Positions 1 through 9,255 of a DNA stretch of 61,449 bases are shown piece by piece (position 1 is the first letter of the stretch; each line of letters opens with the position of its first letter). The stretch is from NCBI GenBank assembly GCA_016930375.1, contig JAFGGU010000039.1:1-61449 (forward strand). Reading direction: 5' to 3'. The DNA is from Bacteroidales bacterium (GTDB taxonomy: Bacteria; Bacteroidota; Bacteroidia; Bacteroidales; UBA10428). Below the pieces are notes generated by a model, which saw nothing but the letters and a program-made list of their open reading frames with translations, was not told the origin of the DNA and did not search any database. Position numbers and translations under genes: made by a program.

Positions 1-33
1 CGTATACCCGGTATTCCAGCTAGCTATACGATC

Positions 34-1287
34 ATGGGGTACCGGATTATTTTACATAGTATTCTGTTCTTCTCTTTTTCATCACTTTCTGATAATTTTG
101 CCTTTGCGCAGCAAGCCCCCCTTCAACGCGGTTCGGTAGCTTATTTCGACAGCATTAACCGTCGCATTGACAACCTGCAGAATCAGGTGGCTCGACTCAA
201 ACAAAGCCGTGATGTATCCTATTACAATATGCAGCGTGAACTGGACCTGACCATTTTTGTCAAGGCTTACGAGGAATATGTTGTTGATGAGGAATTTGAA
301 ATGGCCAGGGAAATGGTAGAACAGCGTCTTGAAAGGGCTGAATTCAGAAAAGACCAGTATTCCCTGAAGTTTTACCATAAGTACAGGGACGATGCCTATG
401 CCCTGATAAAAAGCCAGCGCATGTATTATCAGGACCTGTTTCAAAAGGAGAAAAACTTTAAAAGGGAATTTGAGCGCTTTTCCGAATCCGGTGTGCTGGA
501 AGACTACCAAAAAGCGCAAAGAATGGTTGATCTGGCCCTGAAATACGCACGTGAAAACAATCTTGCGGAAACCGTCAAATACCTTGAAGTATACCAGGCT
601 TATGCCAAAGCCCTGATTTTCGATCATGAATCGGTTTATGACCTTGCCTCGCTTACCAACAACGAAAAAGAATTCCAGAAGGTGTTTCAGCCGCTCATTG
701 CCAGCGATACCCTGGATAGAATCAAGGAAGCCGAAGGCCTGCTTGCGCATTGCACGAATTATGGCCGACTGACCAATTCTGCGTTAAAGGAAGAATTTTT
801 CAGGAGGCAGGAACTGCTGGTTTCCGCAGCACTCTCTGATAAGCTGGAAAAAGAAGGCAGGGAAAAAGAACTGGCGAGGTATACCAACCAGGCTGTTACG
901 GCAAAGTTTGATACGCTCAATCCCCGTGGCGTTTTCAAATGGCATGACCAGGTAATCGTAATTGACGAATTTATACCGACCTCCGGCATTGAAAATGTGA
1001 AGAAAGGTGAGGCGATCATGCACGCTGATAAAATGTTGGCGGCTTACCTTCAGAAAAACAAGTTGTGCGCATCGGTAAAGGACCTTAAATTCGGATATGC
1101 ATTTATTATTCCGTATAAATCCAACGCTAAAAATACATCCTTCTATTACAATACAGCCAATAAAAAGTGGCAGTATATCGCCTGTTATACACTGATTGTG
1201 AGTCCGAATTACACCCAGCAGGTAAGTAAATTCATGCCCCCTCTCTTTTTTGAAGATGAAATGGATTCGGCAGACAACCAGATTTAG
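34..1287 (+). CDS. Exported helical protein of unknown function
   Basis: A 417-residue protein that I do not recognise. Residues 1-25 form a signal peptide (hydrophobic core ILFFSFSSL, cleavage near FAFAQQ), so it is exported to the periplasm or outer membrane. Residues about 40-300 are rich in charged residues with heptad-like spacing and look almost entirely helical, possibly TPR-like or coiled coil. The last 110 residues are more mixed and aromatic and may form a separate beta-containing domain. The start is the only ATG ahead of the signal peptide. The gene stops 43 bp before msrA on the same strand. The first 33 bases of the window hold nothing I can assign. Confidence 0.75.
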   Translation: MGYRIILHSILFFSFSSLSDNFAFAQQAPLQRGSVAYFDSINRRIDNLQNQVARLKQSRDVSYYNMQRELDLTIFVKAYEEYVVDEEFEMAREMVEQRLERAEFRKDQYSLKFYHKYRDDAYALIKSQRMYYQDLFQKEKNFKREFERFSESGVLEDYQKAQRMVDLALKYARENNLAETVKYLEVYQAYAKALIFDHESVYDLASLTNNEKEFQKVFQPLIASDTLDRIKEAEGLLAHCTNYGRLTNSALKEEFFRRQELLVSAALSDKLEKEGREKELARYTNQAVTAKFDTLNPRGVFKWHDQVIVIDEFIPTSGIENVKKGEAIMHADKMLAAYLQKNKLCASVKDLKFGYAFIIPYKSNAKNTSFYYNTANKKWQYIACYTLIVSPNYTQQVSKFMPPLFFEDEMDSADNQI

Positions 1288-1330
1288 TAAACCAATTGCT
1301 TCCCCGGTTGTTGAGTATAAAAGAAAGAAC

Positions 1331-1978
1331 ATGCATAAAATGACCGGAACATATCTTATATTTATGGCCTTGTTGCAGTTGTCCTGTGCACCCAACAGCC
1401 ATGAACTTAAACCTAAACTTCAAGACATTATGACAACCCATAGTAAACTGGACACAGCAACCTTTGGCGCAGGTTGTTTCTGGTGCGTTGAAGCCGTTTT
1501 TCAGCAGCTCAGAGGTGTTCAAACCGTTGAATCAGGCTATTCCGGCGGTCATACCCAAAATCCCACCTACAAAGAGGTATGTACCGGTATGACGGGACAT
1601 GCAGAAGTCTGTCAGATAACCTATGATCCCTCGGTCATATCCTTTACCGAACTGCTTGAGGTTTTCTGGAAAACACATGATCCCACAACCCTTAACCGCC
1701 AGGGAGGTGACGTCGGAACCCAGTACCGCTCAGCAATTTTTTTTCATAGTAAGGATCAGCAACTGCTGGCAGAAGAAATGAAAGAAAAACTGGATGCGGC
1801 AAAAATCTGGAATGATCCCCTGGTTACCGAAATTGTTCCCTTTGTTGAGTTCTACAAGGCGGAGGCATATCATCAGGAATATTACTCTCAGAATGCATCC
1901 CAGCCTTATTGTTCATTGGTTATTACTCCGAAACTCGAAAAATTCAGGAAAGTATTTGCCGACAAACTGAAGGAATAG
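1331..1978 (+). CDS. msrA: Peptide methionine (S)-S-oxide reductase, lipoprotein form
   Basis: Reduces the S epimer of methionine sulfoxide in oxidised proteins, with reducing power from thioredoxin or an equivalent. The catalytic motif GCFWC lies at residues 48-52, and the fold continues with the family motifs ESGYSGGH and YRSAIFF. The reading frame is open from 1250, but the ATG at 1331 is preferred: it lies after the upstream stop and begins a lipoprotein signal ending LLQLSC (Cys19 lipidated). This predicts a membrane-anchored, extracytoplasmic enzyme rather than the usual cytosolic one. About 215 residues, normal for MsrA plus a leader. The next gene, for cytochrome c assembly, begins within about 50 bp on the same strand, which fits a shared envelope redox theme, though co-transcription is inferred. 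Confidence 0.93.
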   Translation: MHKMTGTYLIFMALLQLSCAPNSHELKPKLQDIMTTHSKLDTATFGAGCFWCVEAVFQQLRGVQTVESGYSGGHTQNPTYKEVCTGMTGHAEVCQITYDPSVISFTELLEVFWKTHDPTTLNRQGGDVGTQYRSAIFFHSKDQQLLAEEMKEKLDAAKIWNDPLVTEIVPFVEFYKAEAYHQEYYSQNASQPYCSLVITPKLEKFRKVFADKLKE

Positions 1979-2030
1979 CTTTTTGTGTTATCTTTCCCCT
2001 TCCATGCTTTCAACATCCCTTAGCCTGTAT

Positions 2031-5000
2031 ATGAAAAATATAGTAGATTTTCTTTTTTCAACCCGACTGATGGGTATTGTCCTGGCATTGTTTGCAGTTT
2101 CCATTGCTTCTGCGACGTTTATTGAAAATGATTTCGGAAGTGCTTCGGCGCGCATGCTGGTATACAACGCCCACTGGTTTGAACTGCTTCTCCTGCTGGG
2201 GATGATCAACCTCGCCGGTCATATATTTACCCAAAAGCTTTACCGTAAATCCAAATTTACAGTTTTTCTTTTCCACATCGCCTTTCTGCTGATCCTCTTA
2301 GGGGCAGCCATTACCCGGTACACCGGATTCGAAGGTACCATGGCGATCAGGGAGGGTGAAGAATCGCAATCTGTATTGGCGGCAGGTACTGCGATTGATG
2401 TTGTTACAGGTCAGGGCGGTAAAACTGAGAGGAAGTCCTTTCCGGTGTCCTTCAGTGCTCTTGGCCGGAGGACACTAAAAAAGAATTTCCAGTATCAGGA
2501 TAAGACCTTTCATTTATCTGTCAGGTCATTTGTTCCCAATGCCTATCCTGCTATTGAACCGTCCATGGACGGAAAACCGGTAGCTGAGTTTATTTATTCC
2601 GACAGGGAGGGCAGGAAAAGCCAGGTGATCACCTCAGGAGAAATAAAAATTTTTGGAAATCTCCGGCTTGCATTTGATGTGAGCAACCCTGATACCAATG
2701 CTTTGATCCTGATTTCATCCGGCGACAGCCTCCTGTTTGCATCTCCTTATCCGGTATCCCGGGCAGGCATGTCTGATCAGTCCATGACCCTGCTCGCGGA
2801 AAATATACCACACCGCCTTGAAGTCATGCAACTTTATACTGTTCAGGAACAGGTTCTCGTCCTGAATAAATACCACAAACAGGGCAAAGTAACGCCCAAA
2901 CCCTTGCCGGCACAGAATGGACAGTCCCTGGATGCAGTATTGCTGAAATTGACATCGGACCGTTTTGTGAAGGAAATGATTCTCTGGGGTAAGAATGGAC
3001 TTGTGGGTGAGCCCGAAACGATAATCCTGAATAATACTCAACTCACACTTACTTATGGTTCTGATTATAAGGTACTGCCATTTAAATTAAAACTTAATGA
3101 TTTTAAGGTGGAGAGATACCCTGGTTCTCAAAGTCCGTCCTCTTTTGAAAGTGATATTACCTTATCAGATTTGCCCAGGAACATTATTGAATCCAGTCGC
3201 GTTTACATGAACAATGTGCTTAAATACAGGGGCTATAGATTCTACCAGTCTTCTTATGATCCGGATGAAAAGGGTAGTATTCTGTCGGTGAATTATGACC
3301 TGGCCGGGACCCTGGTTACCTATATCGGGTACTTGCTTATGACACTGGGTATGCTGTTAAGCCTGTTGAATAAAAACAGCCGCTTCAGAAAACTGGCCGG
3401 TGAAACGGCTTCCCTCAAACTGGCAAAAAAAGGCCTGGCTGCATTGCTTTTTCTTTTTTTGATTACGGACTATTCCCGGGCCCAGGAATCTATGCCTGCT
3501 CCATCAGCCGTCGCTGTGAATAAAGAGCATGCCGCACGCTTTGGGAAACTGCTCATCCAGGACAACGGGGGCCGGATCGAACCCGTGAATACCCTTTCTT
3601 CAGAAGTATTGCGGAAACTTTACAGGAAAAGCGATTATAAGGGTATGACGCCGGACCAGGTCTTTCTGGGTATGTTCGCCGATCCTGCCACATGGCAATA
3701 TGAACCCATCATTCGCACCACCAATTCCAGGATACAAAAAATGCTGGGATCCAAAGGGAGGTATTATTCATTTGCGTCATTCTTCAGGGACAACAATTAT
3801 ATCCTGCATGACCATGTTGAAAGCGCTTTCAGGAAGAAGCCCGTATACAGGAGTAAATTTGATAATGAAGTCATCCGTCTGGATGAACGTGTGAATATTG
3901 CCTATCTCGTTTTTACCGGAGAAATACTGAGGATTTTGCCGGTTCCCGGGGACAGTACACATACCTGGTACAGTCAGCCAGGAATTACGGGTAAGGTCCA
4001 CACCCAGGATTCTGTATTCACCAACCACATCATCAGTTATTATATTCAGGATGTTCAGCAAAGTCTGAAGCGGGGTGACTGGAAGAGTTCTGATGAAATC
4101 ATCAGATCCATTTCCAGCTATCAGCAAAAATTCGCGCAGGAAATCATACCGCCTCCGGTTAAGGTAAAACTTGAGATTCTCCTGAATAAGGCGGATGTCT
4201 TTTCGCGGATATCCAAATATTATGGATTGACCGGTTTTGTTTTACTCCTGCTGCAGTTTACCGGATTATTCTTTACAAAACTTAAACTAAAGGTTCCGGT
4301 AATTATTGCTACAGTATTTATTATCATACTATTTGCTGTCCATTCAACTGGATTGGGTCTGCGGTGGTATGTATCGGGACATGCTCCCTGGAGCAACGGT
4401 TACGAAGCATTGATATACATTGCCTGGGCAACGGTGCTGGCGGGATTGGCATTCGCTTCAAAATCGTCCATCACATTGAGCGCGACATCCATTCTGGCTT
4501 TTCTGGTGCTGAATACAGCCCATCTGAGCTGGATGGATCCACAGATTACAAACCTGGTGCCTGTTCTGAAATCATACTGGTTGGTTATTCACGTTGCCAC
4601 CATCACTGCCAGCTATGGTTTTCTTGCCCTGGGTTCTTTGCTTGCATTTATCAATCTGTTGCTGATGAGCCTGCAAACAACAAAAACCAGGGAATATCTG
4701 TACCTGACTGTTAGGGAACTAACCAATACCATCGAAATGACCCTGATAATAGGCCTTTACCTGCTTACAATTGGTTGTTTTCTGGGCGCAGTGTGGGCCA
4801 ATGAATCGTGGGGACGTTATTGGGGCTGGGACCCGAAGGAAACCTGGGCTTTGGTCAGTATTCTCATTTACGCTTTCATACTGCACATGCGGATGATACC
4901 GGGATTAAAGGGAACTTACGCATTTAACCTGGGTTCCCTGCTTGGGATTGGTACCATCCTGATGACTTATTTCGGAGTGAACTACTACCTTTCGGGATTG

Positions 5001-5126
5001 CATTCCTATGCCCAGGGCGATCCGTTGCCGGTACCCGCCTTTGTTTACTATACCCTGTTAATTATTTTTTGTGTGGCCCTGATGGCTTATTTCAACAACC
5101 GAAGACTGAACCGGGGTTCGGAATAG
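2031..5126 (+). CDS. ccsBA: Fused cytochrome c biogenesis protein CcsBA (ResB-CcsA)
   Basis: System II cytochrome c synthetase: carries heme across the inner membrane and attaches it to CXXCH motifs of apocytochromes c. The N-terminal half is ResB/CcsB-like (first membrane segments, then a long periplasmic region); the C-terminal third is CcsA-like with many membrane spans and the WWD heme-binding signature WGRYWGWDPKETW near residue 930. Histidines in WLVIHVAT and ILHMRM are candidate heme ligands. About 1031 residues, typical for fused CcsBA of Bacteroidota and Epsilonproteobacteria. Starts at TTG 1983 or ATG 2004 are possible, but the ATG at 2031 directly precedes the first membrane helix. 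Convergent with the MEMO/AMMECR1 gene, 13 bp apart. Confidence 0.93.
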   Translation: MKNIVDFLFSTRLMGIVLALFAVSIASATFIENDFGSASARMLVYNAHWFELLLLLGMINLAGHIFTQKLYRKSKFTVFLFHIAFLLILLGAAITRYTGFEGTMAIREGEESQSVLAAGTAIDVVTGQGGKTERKSFPVSFSALGRRTLKKNFQYQDKTFHLSVRSFVPNAYPAIEPSMDGKPVAEFIYSDREGRKSQVITSGEIKIFGNLRLAFDVSNPDTNALILISSGDSLLFASPYPVSRAGMSDQSMTLLAENIPHRLEVMQLYTVQEQVLVLNKYHKQGKVTPKPLPAQNGQSLDAVLLKLTSDRFVKEMILWGKNGLVGEPETIILNNTQLTLTYGSDYKVLPFKLKLNDFKVERYPGSQSPSSFESDITLSDLPRNIIESSRVYMNNVLKYRGYRFYQSSYDPDEKGSILSVNYDLAGTLVTYIGYLLMTLGMLLSLLNKNSRFRKLAGETASLKLAKKGLAALLFLFLITDYSRAQESMPAPSAVAVNKEHAARFGKLLIQDNGGRIEPVNTLSSEVLRKLYRKSDYKGMTPDQVFLGMFADPATWQYEPIIRTTNSRIQKMLGSKGRYYSFASFFRDNNYILHDHVESAFRKKPVYRSKFDNEVIRLDERVNIAYLVFTGEILRILPVPGDSTHTWYSQPGITGKVHTQDSVFTNHIISYYIQDVQQSLKRGDWKSSDEIIRSISSYQQKFAQEIIPPPVKVKLEILLNKADVFSRISKYYGLTGFVLLLLQFTGLFFTKLKLKVPVIIATVFIIILFAVHSTGLGLRWYVSGHAPWSNGYEALIYIAWATVLAGLAFASKSSITLSATSILAFLVLNTAHLSWMDPQITNLVPVLKSYWLVIHVATITASYGFLALGSLLAFINLLLMSLQTTKTREYLYLTVRELTNTIEMTLIIGLYLLTIGCFLGAVWANESWGRYWGWDPKETWALVSILIYAFILHMRMIPGLKGTYAFNLGSLLGIGTILMTYFGVNYYLSGLHSYAQGDPLPVPAFVYYTLLIIFCVALMAYFNNRRLNRGSE

Positions 5127-5139
5127 CCTGAAAAATCAG

Positions 5140-6600
5140 TCAATGGTCTTCTTTGATAATTATAGCCTCATACGTATACAGGTCAGCATCTTTCCAGCCG
5201 TTGCGTCCCAATCCGGCTTTATCGGAAGCACAGTGCTCCAGAAACTCGATCTTTGACCACCCGGTGCTGACTGATACCTGGGGAAGATAGGTTCCCGAGG
5301 CGTATCCTTTCTTCATATAAATGCCATGTCTGCCAAGTTCGATCTCATCGATGGAGTCAATCTTTTTCAATGGTGTAAGGATGGATATTTCAGTTTTCAA
5401 CTCAGGCATTTCATCTGCTTTCACAGGTGAGAACCTGTGATCGTGAAAGGCAGATGCAACTGCCATTTCCTGAACAAGCTCATGCAAAGGCTTATCGGGC
5501 GTGAACCGCCCGACACAGCCACGCAGTTTTCCCTGTTTGTACAATGACACAAATACACCTGCATTCTGCAGCAAACCAGGAGTAAGCTCATCTTGCTCAA
5601 TCCTGGTCTTCTGAGCCCCTGTCAGCTTGGCTTGTATGGCATCATGAACCAGGGTGATCAGAACATTTTTGTCCCTTGTTGTCAATATTTCCCGGTTATT
5701 TTCATCCTCAGCCGGAGTCAGTGCGTTGCCCTGCCGGATTGAAATCGCGTGATAACCGACGACGCGCGATTTGTTTGCCATCCCGGCGGCATCACCCGAG
5801 TTTTTATAATCTACCAGGTGATAGGTTATGTCTTTCATTTTCCAGGTCATGTACAACAGTGTGAGGACTGACGTCCAGCCGCAAAGGCAGGTGGAAAGTC
5901 CGGGTATTCCGGCATGCTCGTTTTTATCCAGGACCTTCACCAGTGTGTCGGGCTCCCCTGTAAGAATGGCATCTGCTGTTAACCTATCCACCCTGCAGGC
6001 ATCTTCATAACCGGGATAATGAGAAAAATCAGTGCTGAAAATAAACAGGTTGGCCGGTGTAAAATAGGAAAGGAGCGAGCCTGCTATTTTTTGGCAGGTT
6101 TGCGCCTCCTGTGTGGAAATGACAACTGGAACAATCTGAAAAGGCTTCTTTAACCTGTATTGTAAAAAAGGAAGCTGCACCTCAAGGCTGTGTTCATTGT
6201 TATGTACATCGGAACGATCTGTATAGAAACTATTTACAGACATCAACTCACGTGAAAGTTTAATATTTACAGGTACAATGCCCAGGGGAGTCTTGTAGTC
6301 ACCCCGGGTATACACCGAAGCGCCATCAAACGCATACCGATGGCTTGAACCGATGATAAAAACGTTTTCATATTGTTTTTCGGCATCAATCTCCATGAAT
6401 GCGGCAGCAGCCACTGCGCCAGAATAAACATATCCGGCATGAGGAGAAATTACCGCCAGGGTGTTGCCCTTCAACGGTTTTGCTTCAACATCAGAGAACA
6501 ATCGCTGAAGTTCACCTTTTAACGCGGCTGGATTTCCGGGATAAAATTGTCCCGCAACAGCCGGTTCCCTGTTTACCAGAGCTTCATGGGATGCGTCCAT
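5140..6600 (-). CDS. Fused MEMO-AMMECR1 protein (AmmeMemoRadiSam proteins B and A)
   Basis: One 486-residue polypeptide joins two families usually encoded separately. Residues about 8-285 are a MEMO domain, related to extradiol-type dioxygenases, with the motifs SPHAGYVYSG, HSLEVQLPFLQ and TDFSHY supplying the conserved metal-site-like histidines and acids. Residues about 305-486 are an AMMECR1 domain with its signature LRGCVG. The third member of this module, a radical SAM protein, is not in this window. No signal peptide, so cytoplasmic. The biochemical role of the module is unsettled. A promoter -7 element (6641-6648) lies about 40 bp upstream of the start. Confidence 0.88.
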   Translation of the reverse strand: MDASHEALVNREPAVAGQFYPGNPAALKGELQRLFSDVEAKPLKGNTLAVISPHAGYVYSGAVAAAAFMEIDAEKQYENVFIIGSSHRYAFDGASVYTRGDYKTPLGIVPVNIKLSRELMSVNSFYTDRSDVHNNEHSLEVQLPFLQYRLKKPFQIVPVVISTQEAQTCQKIAGSLLSYFTPANLFIFSTDFSHYPGYEDACRVDRLTADAILTGEPDTLVKVLDKNEHAGIPGLSTCLCGWTSVLTLLYMTWKMKDITYHLVDYKNSGDAAGMANKSRVVGYHAISIRQGNALTPAEDENNREILTTRDKNVLITLVHDAIQAKLTGAQKTRIEQDELTPGLLQNAGVFVSLYKQGKLRGCVGRFTPDKPLHELVQEMAVASAFHDHRFSPVKADEMPELKTEISILTPLKKIDSIDEIELGRHGIYMKKGYASGTYLPQVSVSTGWSKIEFLEHCASDKAGLGRNGWKDADLYTYEAIIIKEDH

Positions 6601-6640
6601 AATAATTCCAGTTCAGTTTACTGCCTGTGCAGACTGCCAT

Positions 6641-6648
6641 CAAATTTA
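6641..6648 (-). promoter_or_regulatory. Bacteroidota -7 promoter element for the MEMO-AMMECR1 gene
   Basis: Read on the minus strand this is TAAATTTG, an exact match to TAnnTTTG. It predicts a transcript start near 6634 and a leader of about 35 bases. No convincing -33 TTG was identified. Confidence 0.5.
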
Positions 6649-6681
6649 CGAAAATATACCTTCCGGTGCGAAGTAAAATGA

Positions 6682-7449
6682 TTACTGCGGATGCTGAAGA
6701 TGTGCGTAGGAGTTGGCAATGATATCCCGGGCATGGGCCACGAGGTCTTTGAGGGATTCTTCAGTATGTTGGTGTATTTCAATGGGTTCATGAATCACCA
6801 TGAGGGCTTTGCCGGGTTGCACATCGAGAGTTCCGGTAGGCAGGATATCTTTTGTTCCTGACAAAGTGATGGGAAGAAGAGGCAATGCCAGGTCCAGGGC
6901 CAGCTTGAATGCTCCCTTTTTAAAGGTTCCTATTTCTCCGGTTTTACTACGGGTTCCTTCCGGAAATATAACCACCGATGTACCGTTTACCAGTTTTCTC
7001 TTGGCCTCGTTGAGTGATTCAAGTGCCACGCGGGGATTTGAGCGGTCCAGGAAAATATGTCCGACCTTCTTGCTGCCAATACCTACTCCCGGCATCCTGG
7101 CCAGTTCCTTTTTCATGATCCATTTGATATCAATACCCAGCCAGCCGTAAATCAGAAAAATGTCATAAAGACTCTGATGATTGGAAACGATAACATAGGA
7201 TCTTCCTGGCTGGATGTTTTCTTTTCCGGTGACCTGAACAAACATTGGAGTGAGAAAAGCATTCAGTCTCGACCATATCACTCCGCCGAAGTAGCTTCCT
7301 ATGCGCTGATTGACGAGCGTTGAGATCAGGACTGCAATAACACCAAAAAAAATGGTATTGAGGAAAACAAAAGGCAGGAAGAACAGCCATTTATAGGGTT
7401 GGTAAAGAATATATAAAATCCTGTTCTTCACATTTTTGCTTTTATACAA
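6682..7449 (-). CDS. 1-acyl-sn-glycerol-3-phosphate acyltransferase (PlsC family)
   Basis: Adds the second acyl chain to lysophosphatidic acid to make phosphatidic acid, at the inner face of the cytoplasmic membrane. The catalytic HX4D motif is in NHQSLYD at residues 90-96 and the substrate-binding FPEGTRS at residues 162-168, both intact and at the usual spacing. Residues 20-45 form an N-terminal membrane segment. At 255 residues it has normal length. The tandem gene downstream on the same strand (MEMO-AMMECR1) begins about 80 bp away. An ornithine-lipid or other glycerolipid acyl acceptor cannot be excluded. Confidence 0.92.
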   Translation of the reverse strand: MYKSKNVKNRILYILYQPYKWLFFLPFVFLNTIFFGVIAVLISTLVNQRIGSYFGGVIWSRLNAFLTPMFVQVTGKENIQPGRSYVIVSNHQSLYDIFLIYGWLGIDIKWIMKKELARMPGVGIGSKKVGHIFLDRSNPRVALESLNEAKRKLVNGTSVVIFPEGTRSKTGEIGTFKKGAFKLALDLALPLLPITLSGTKDILPTGTLDVQPGKALMVIHEPIEIHQHTEESLKDLVAHARDIIANSYAHLQHPQ

Positions 7450-7586
7450 AAATAGCAGAAAATCTGAATCACTTCAAACCGTCGTTGATAATGCAGGCAA
7501 AATCTGTTCCCGGCTTTAAAGTCGGAATATTGATAACTTTCTTGGTTTTTTTTAGAATTGGTATAAATTAATTTGTTATTTAATTA

Positions 7587-7594
7587 TAAATTTG
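7587..7594 (+). promoter_or_regulatory. -7 promoter element of the first cold-shock gene
   Basis: TAAATTTG matches TAnnTTTG exactly and predicts a leader of about 20 bases before the ATG at 7620. The surrounding 60 bases are very AT-rich. The second cold-shock gene has the same arrangement at 32680. Confidence 0.55.
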
Positions 7595-7619
7595 CATAAC
7601 AATTTTTTAATATAATACT

Positions 7620-7811
7620 ATGAAAGAAGGTAAAGTAAAATTCTTTAATGAGAACAAAGGTTTTGGATTTATTAAAGATGCAGAAACGGGCAACGAATAT
7701 TTTGTTCATGTTTCTGGGTTGATTGATAAAATCAAGGAAGATGACAACGTTTCTTTTGAACTCCAACAGGGCAAAAAAGGATTGAATGCGGTAAATGTGA
7801 AACGAATATAA
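7620..7811 (+). CDS. Cold-shock domain protein (CspA family), copy 1
   Basis: Single cold-shock domain of 63 residues that binds single-stranded RNA or DNA and acts as an RNA chaperone. RNP1 is KGFGFIK (residues 13-19) and RNP2 is EYFVHVS. The protein is very similar to copy 2 at 32714: same start MKEGKVKFFNE, same length, differing at scattered positions. It is monocistronic, with its own promoter and a strong terminator, consistent with a small abundant transcript. Confidence 0.95.
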   Translation: MKEGKVKFFNENKGFGFIKDAETGNEYFVHVSGLIDKIKEDDNVSFELQQGKKGLNAVNVKRI

Positions 7812-7848
7812 TAATTCGAATACTACATGAGGAAATTTTAATCCTTAA

Positions 7849-7876
7849 CCCTCCCGCTTTAGCGGGGGGGTTTTTT
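7849..7876 (+). terminator. Rho-independent terminator after cold-shock gene 1
   Basis: CCCTCCCGCT pairs with AGCGGGGGGG across a tiny loop (one G-T pair), followed at once by six T. It lies 37 bp after the stop codon. Confidence 0.9.
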
Positions 7877-7923
7877 ATTTTATATATTTACTGGGAAATA
7901 CGGGAATATTAATACTACGACTT

Positions 7924-8874
7924 ATGGACCAGGCGGCAATTCATGGGGATTATTTTTTCATCATCAATCCGAATGCAGGTCATGAAAAGGGGAAGAAGGA
8001 CTGGAATATTATATCCGCCCTGTTGGCGAAATATGATATTCCTTATGTGGCAAGGTTTACTGAAGCAAGAAGGCATGCTATCCTGCTGGCCAATGAAGGA
8101 ATAAAAGAAGGTTACAGAAAAATCATAGTGGTTGGGGGTGACGGAACCATGAACGAAGCTTTGAACGGGGCGCTTGCGCAAAGGGTTTGTCCTGCTTCCG
8201 ATATTACGCTCGGCATGATTACAGTAGGCACCGGAAACGACTGGGGAAAGATGTTCGGCATTCCGCTTGATTATGAAGGAGCCATCCGGATTATCAAAGG
8301 GGACAAAACCAGGCTTCAGGATGCGGGAATTGTTCATTACTACCATGGCACGTCACGCCAGAAAAGGTATTTCATCAATATTGCCGGACTGGGATTTGAT
8401 GCTGTTGTAGTAAAACGTACGAATCTGTCCAAGGAAAGAGGACATAAGGGGAAAGCCCTTTATTTTATTAATCTTTTGAAAAGCCTTCTATTGTACAGGC
8501 ACACACACGTGACGGTTGAAATTGACGGCATGAAAATTATCAACGACGTATTCACCATTAGCATAGGAATCGGCAGGTATTCGGGAGGGGGGATGAGACA
8601 AACTCCCCATGCGATTCCGGATGATGGTCTCTTTGATATAACCATCATCAAGAAAATAAGGAAAGGTGAAGTTATCATGAGTCTTAAGATGCTTTATGAT
8701 GGCTCTATTCTTGAACACCCCAAGATTGAAGGTTTTACGGGTAAAAACATATTAATTGACTCCGATCCATTGATCCATGTGGAAGCAGATGGTGAGTCCC
8801 TGGGTCATTCTCCGATTGAATTTGGCATCCTACCCAAAAGCATCAATATCATTTACAGTCAATATCCTGACTGA
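7924..8874 (+). CDS. Diacylglycerol kinase family lipid kinase (YegS/DgkB-like)
   Basis: A 316-residue cytoplasmic lipid kinase. The DAGK catalytic signature GGDGTMNE is at residues 71-78 with GTGNDW at 102-107, and the nucleotide-binding start INPNAG lies near residue 14. The C-terminal half (from about residue 140) is the beta-sandwich lipid-binding domain of this family, including the motif ADGE. It probably phosphorylates diacylglycerol or a related lipid, recycling it into phospholipid synthesis; the exact substrate cannot be read from sequence. Probably its own transcription unit, as the terminator of the cold-shock gene lies just upstream (TATATTTA at about 7881 is a 7/8 match to the -7 element). 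Confidence 0.88.
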   Translation: MDQAAIHGDYFFIINPNAGHEKGKKDWNIISALLAKYDIPYVARFTEARRHAILLANEGIKEGYRKIIVVGGDGTMNEALNGALAQRVCPASDITLGMITVGTGNDWGKMFGIPLDYEGAIRIIKGDKTRLQDAGIVHYYHGTSRQKRYFINIAGLGFDAVVVKRTNLSKERGHKGKALYFINLLKSLLLYRHTHVTVEIDGMKIINDVFTISIGIGRYSGGGMRQTPHAIPDDGLFDITIIKKIRKGEVIMSLKMLYDGSILEHPKIEGFTGKNILIDSDPLIHVEADGESLGHSPIEFGILPKSINIIYSQYPD

Positions 8875-9255
8875 GATTACCCTGATTGGTTGCAAAATCC
8901 GGTATTCAGGACCATTTCATACATATGTACAGGACAAATATTAGATTATTATTAACTAATAACCAGATCTTTATAAATTATTAAAGAAGTAATAGTTTAA
9001 ATAAATCGGGAATCTGACCGTGAATTTTAAAGAATATCAATCATTTGAATCAATATAGCGTTAATAACCAATAATATATAAAGTTTATTCAAATTACTAA
9101 TTGAAGTTAGTTACAGTAGATTAGTACCCCAAAAAAGGACAACGTATGCTTCGGTATGGCAGAAAACCCTATAAAAAACATACATTAAATACAAAAGTTA
9201 CAAATATAAACATCAAAAATACATATGTAACCTTCAAATAAATTACATTTGTGGT
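8875..9255 (+). other. AT-rich 381-bp non-coding region with TACA-NN-TGTA dyads
   Basis: No convincing gene on either strand. It contains the exact dyad TACATATGTA at 8920-8929 and 9220-9229, plus near matches at 9200-9209 (TACAAATATA) and 9244-9253 (TACATTTGTG), leading into the XRE regulator. I see no tRNA, terminator or recognised riboswitch. Confidence 0.6.
9197..9232 (+). promoter_or_regulatory. Candidate operator pair in front of the XRE regulator gene
   Basis: GTTACAAATATAAAC (9197-9211) and, in opposite orientation, TACATATGTAACC (9220-9232) lie 24-60 bp before the start codon. Two more 15-bp copies occur inside the regulator gene (9544) and inside pyrD (10511). The core is a TACA-NN-TGTA dyad. 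A promoter-like TACATTTG (9244-9251) follows directly, so binding here could repress the regulator gene. Which protein binds is unknown; autoregulation is an inference. Confidence 0.5.

Noticed and set aside
1250..1330. Longer N-terminus of MsrA
   Set aside because: It would overlap the preceding gene and put 27 polar residues ahead of the lipoprotein signal.
784..1395. Long minus-strand frame opposite the first gene
   Set aside because: Translation lacks domain-like features and is the antisense shadow of the first gene and the msrA start.
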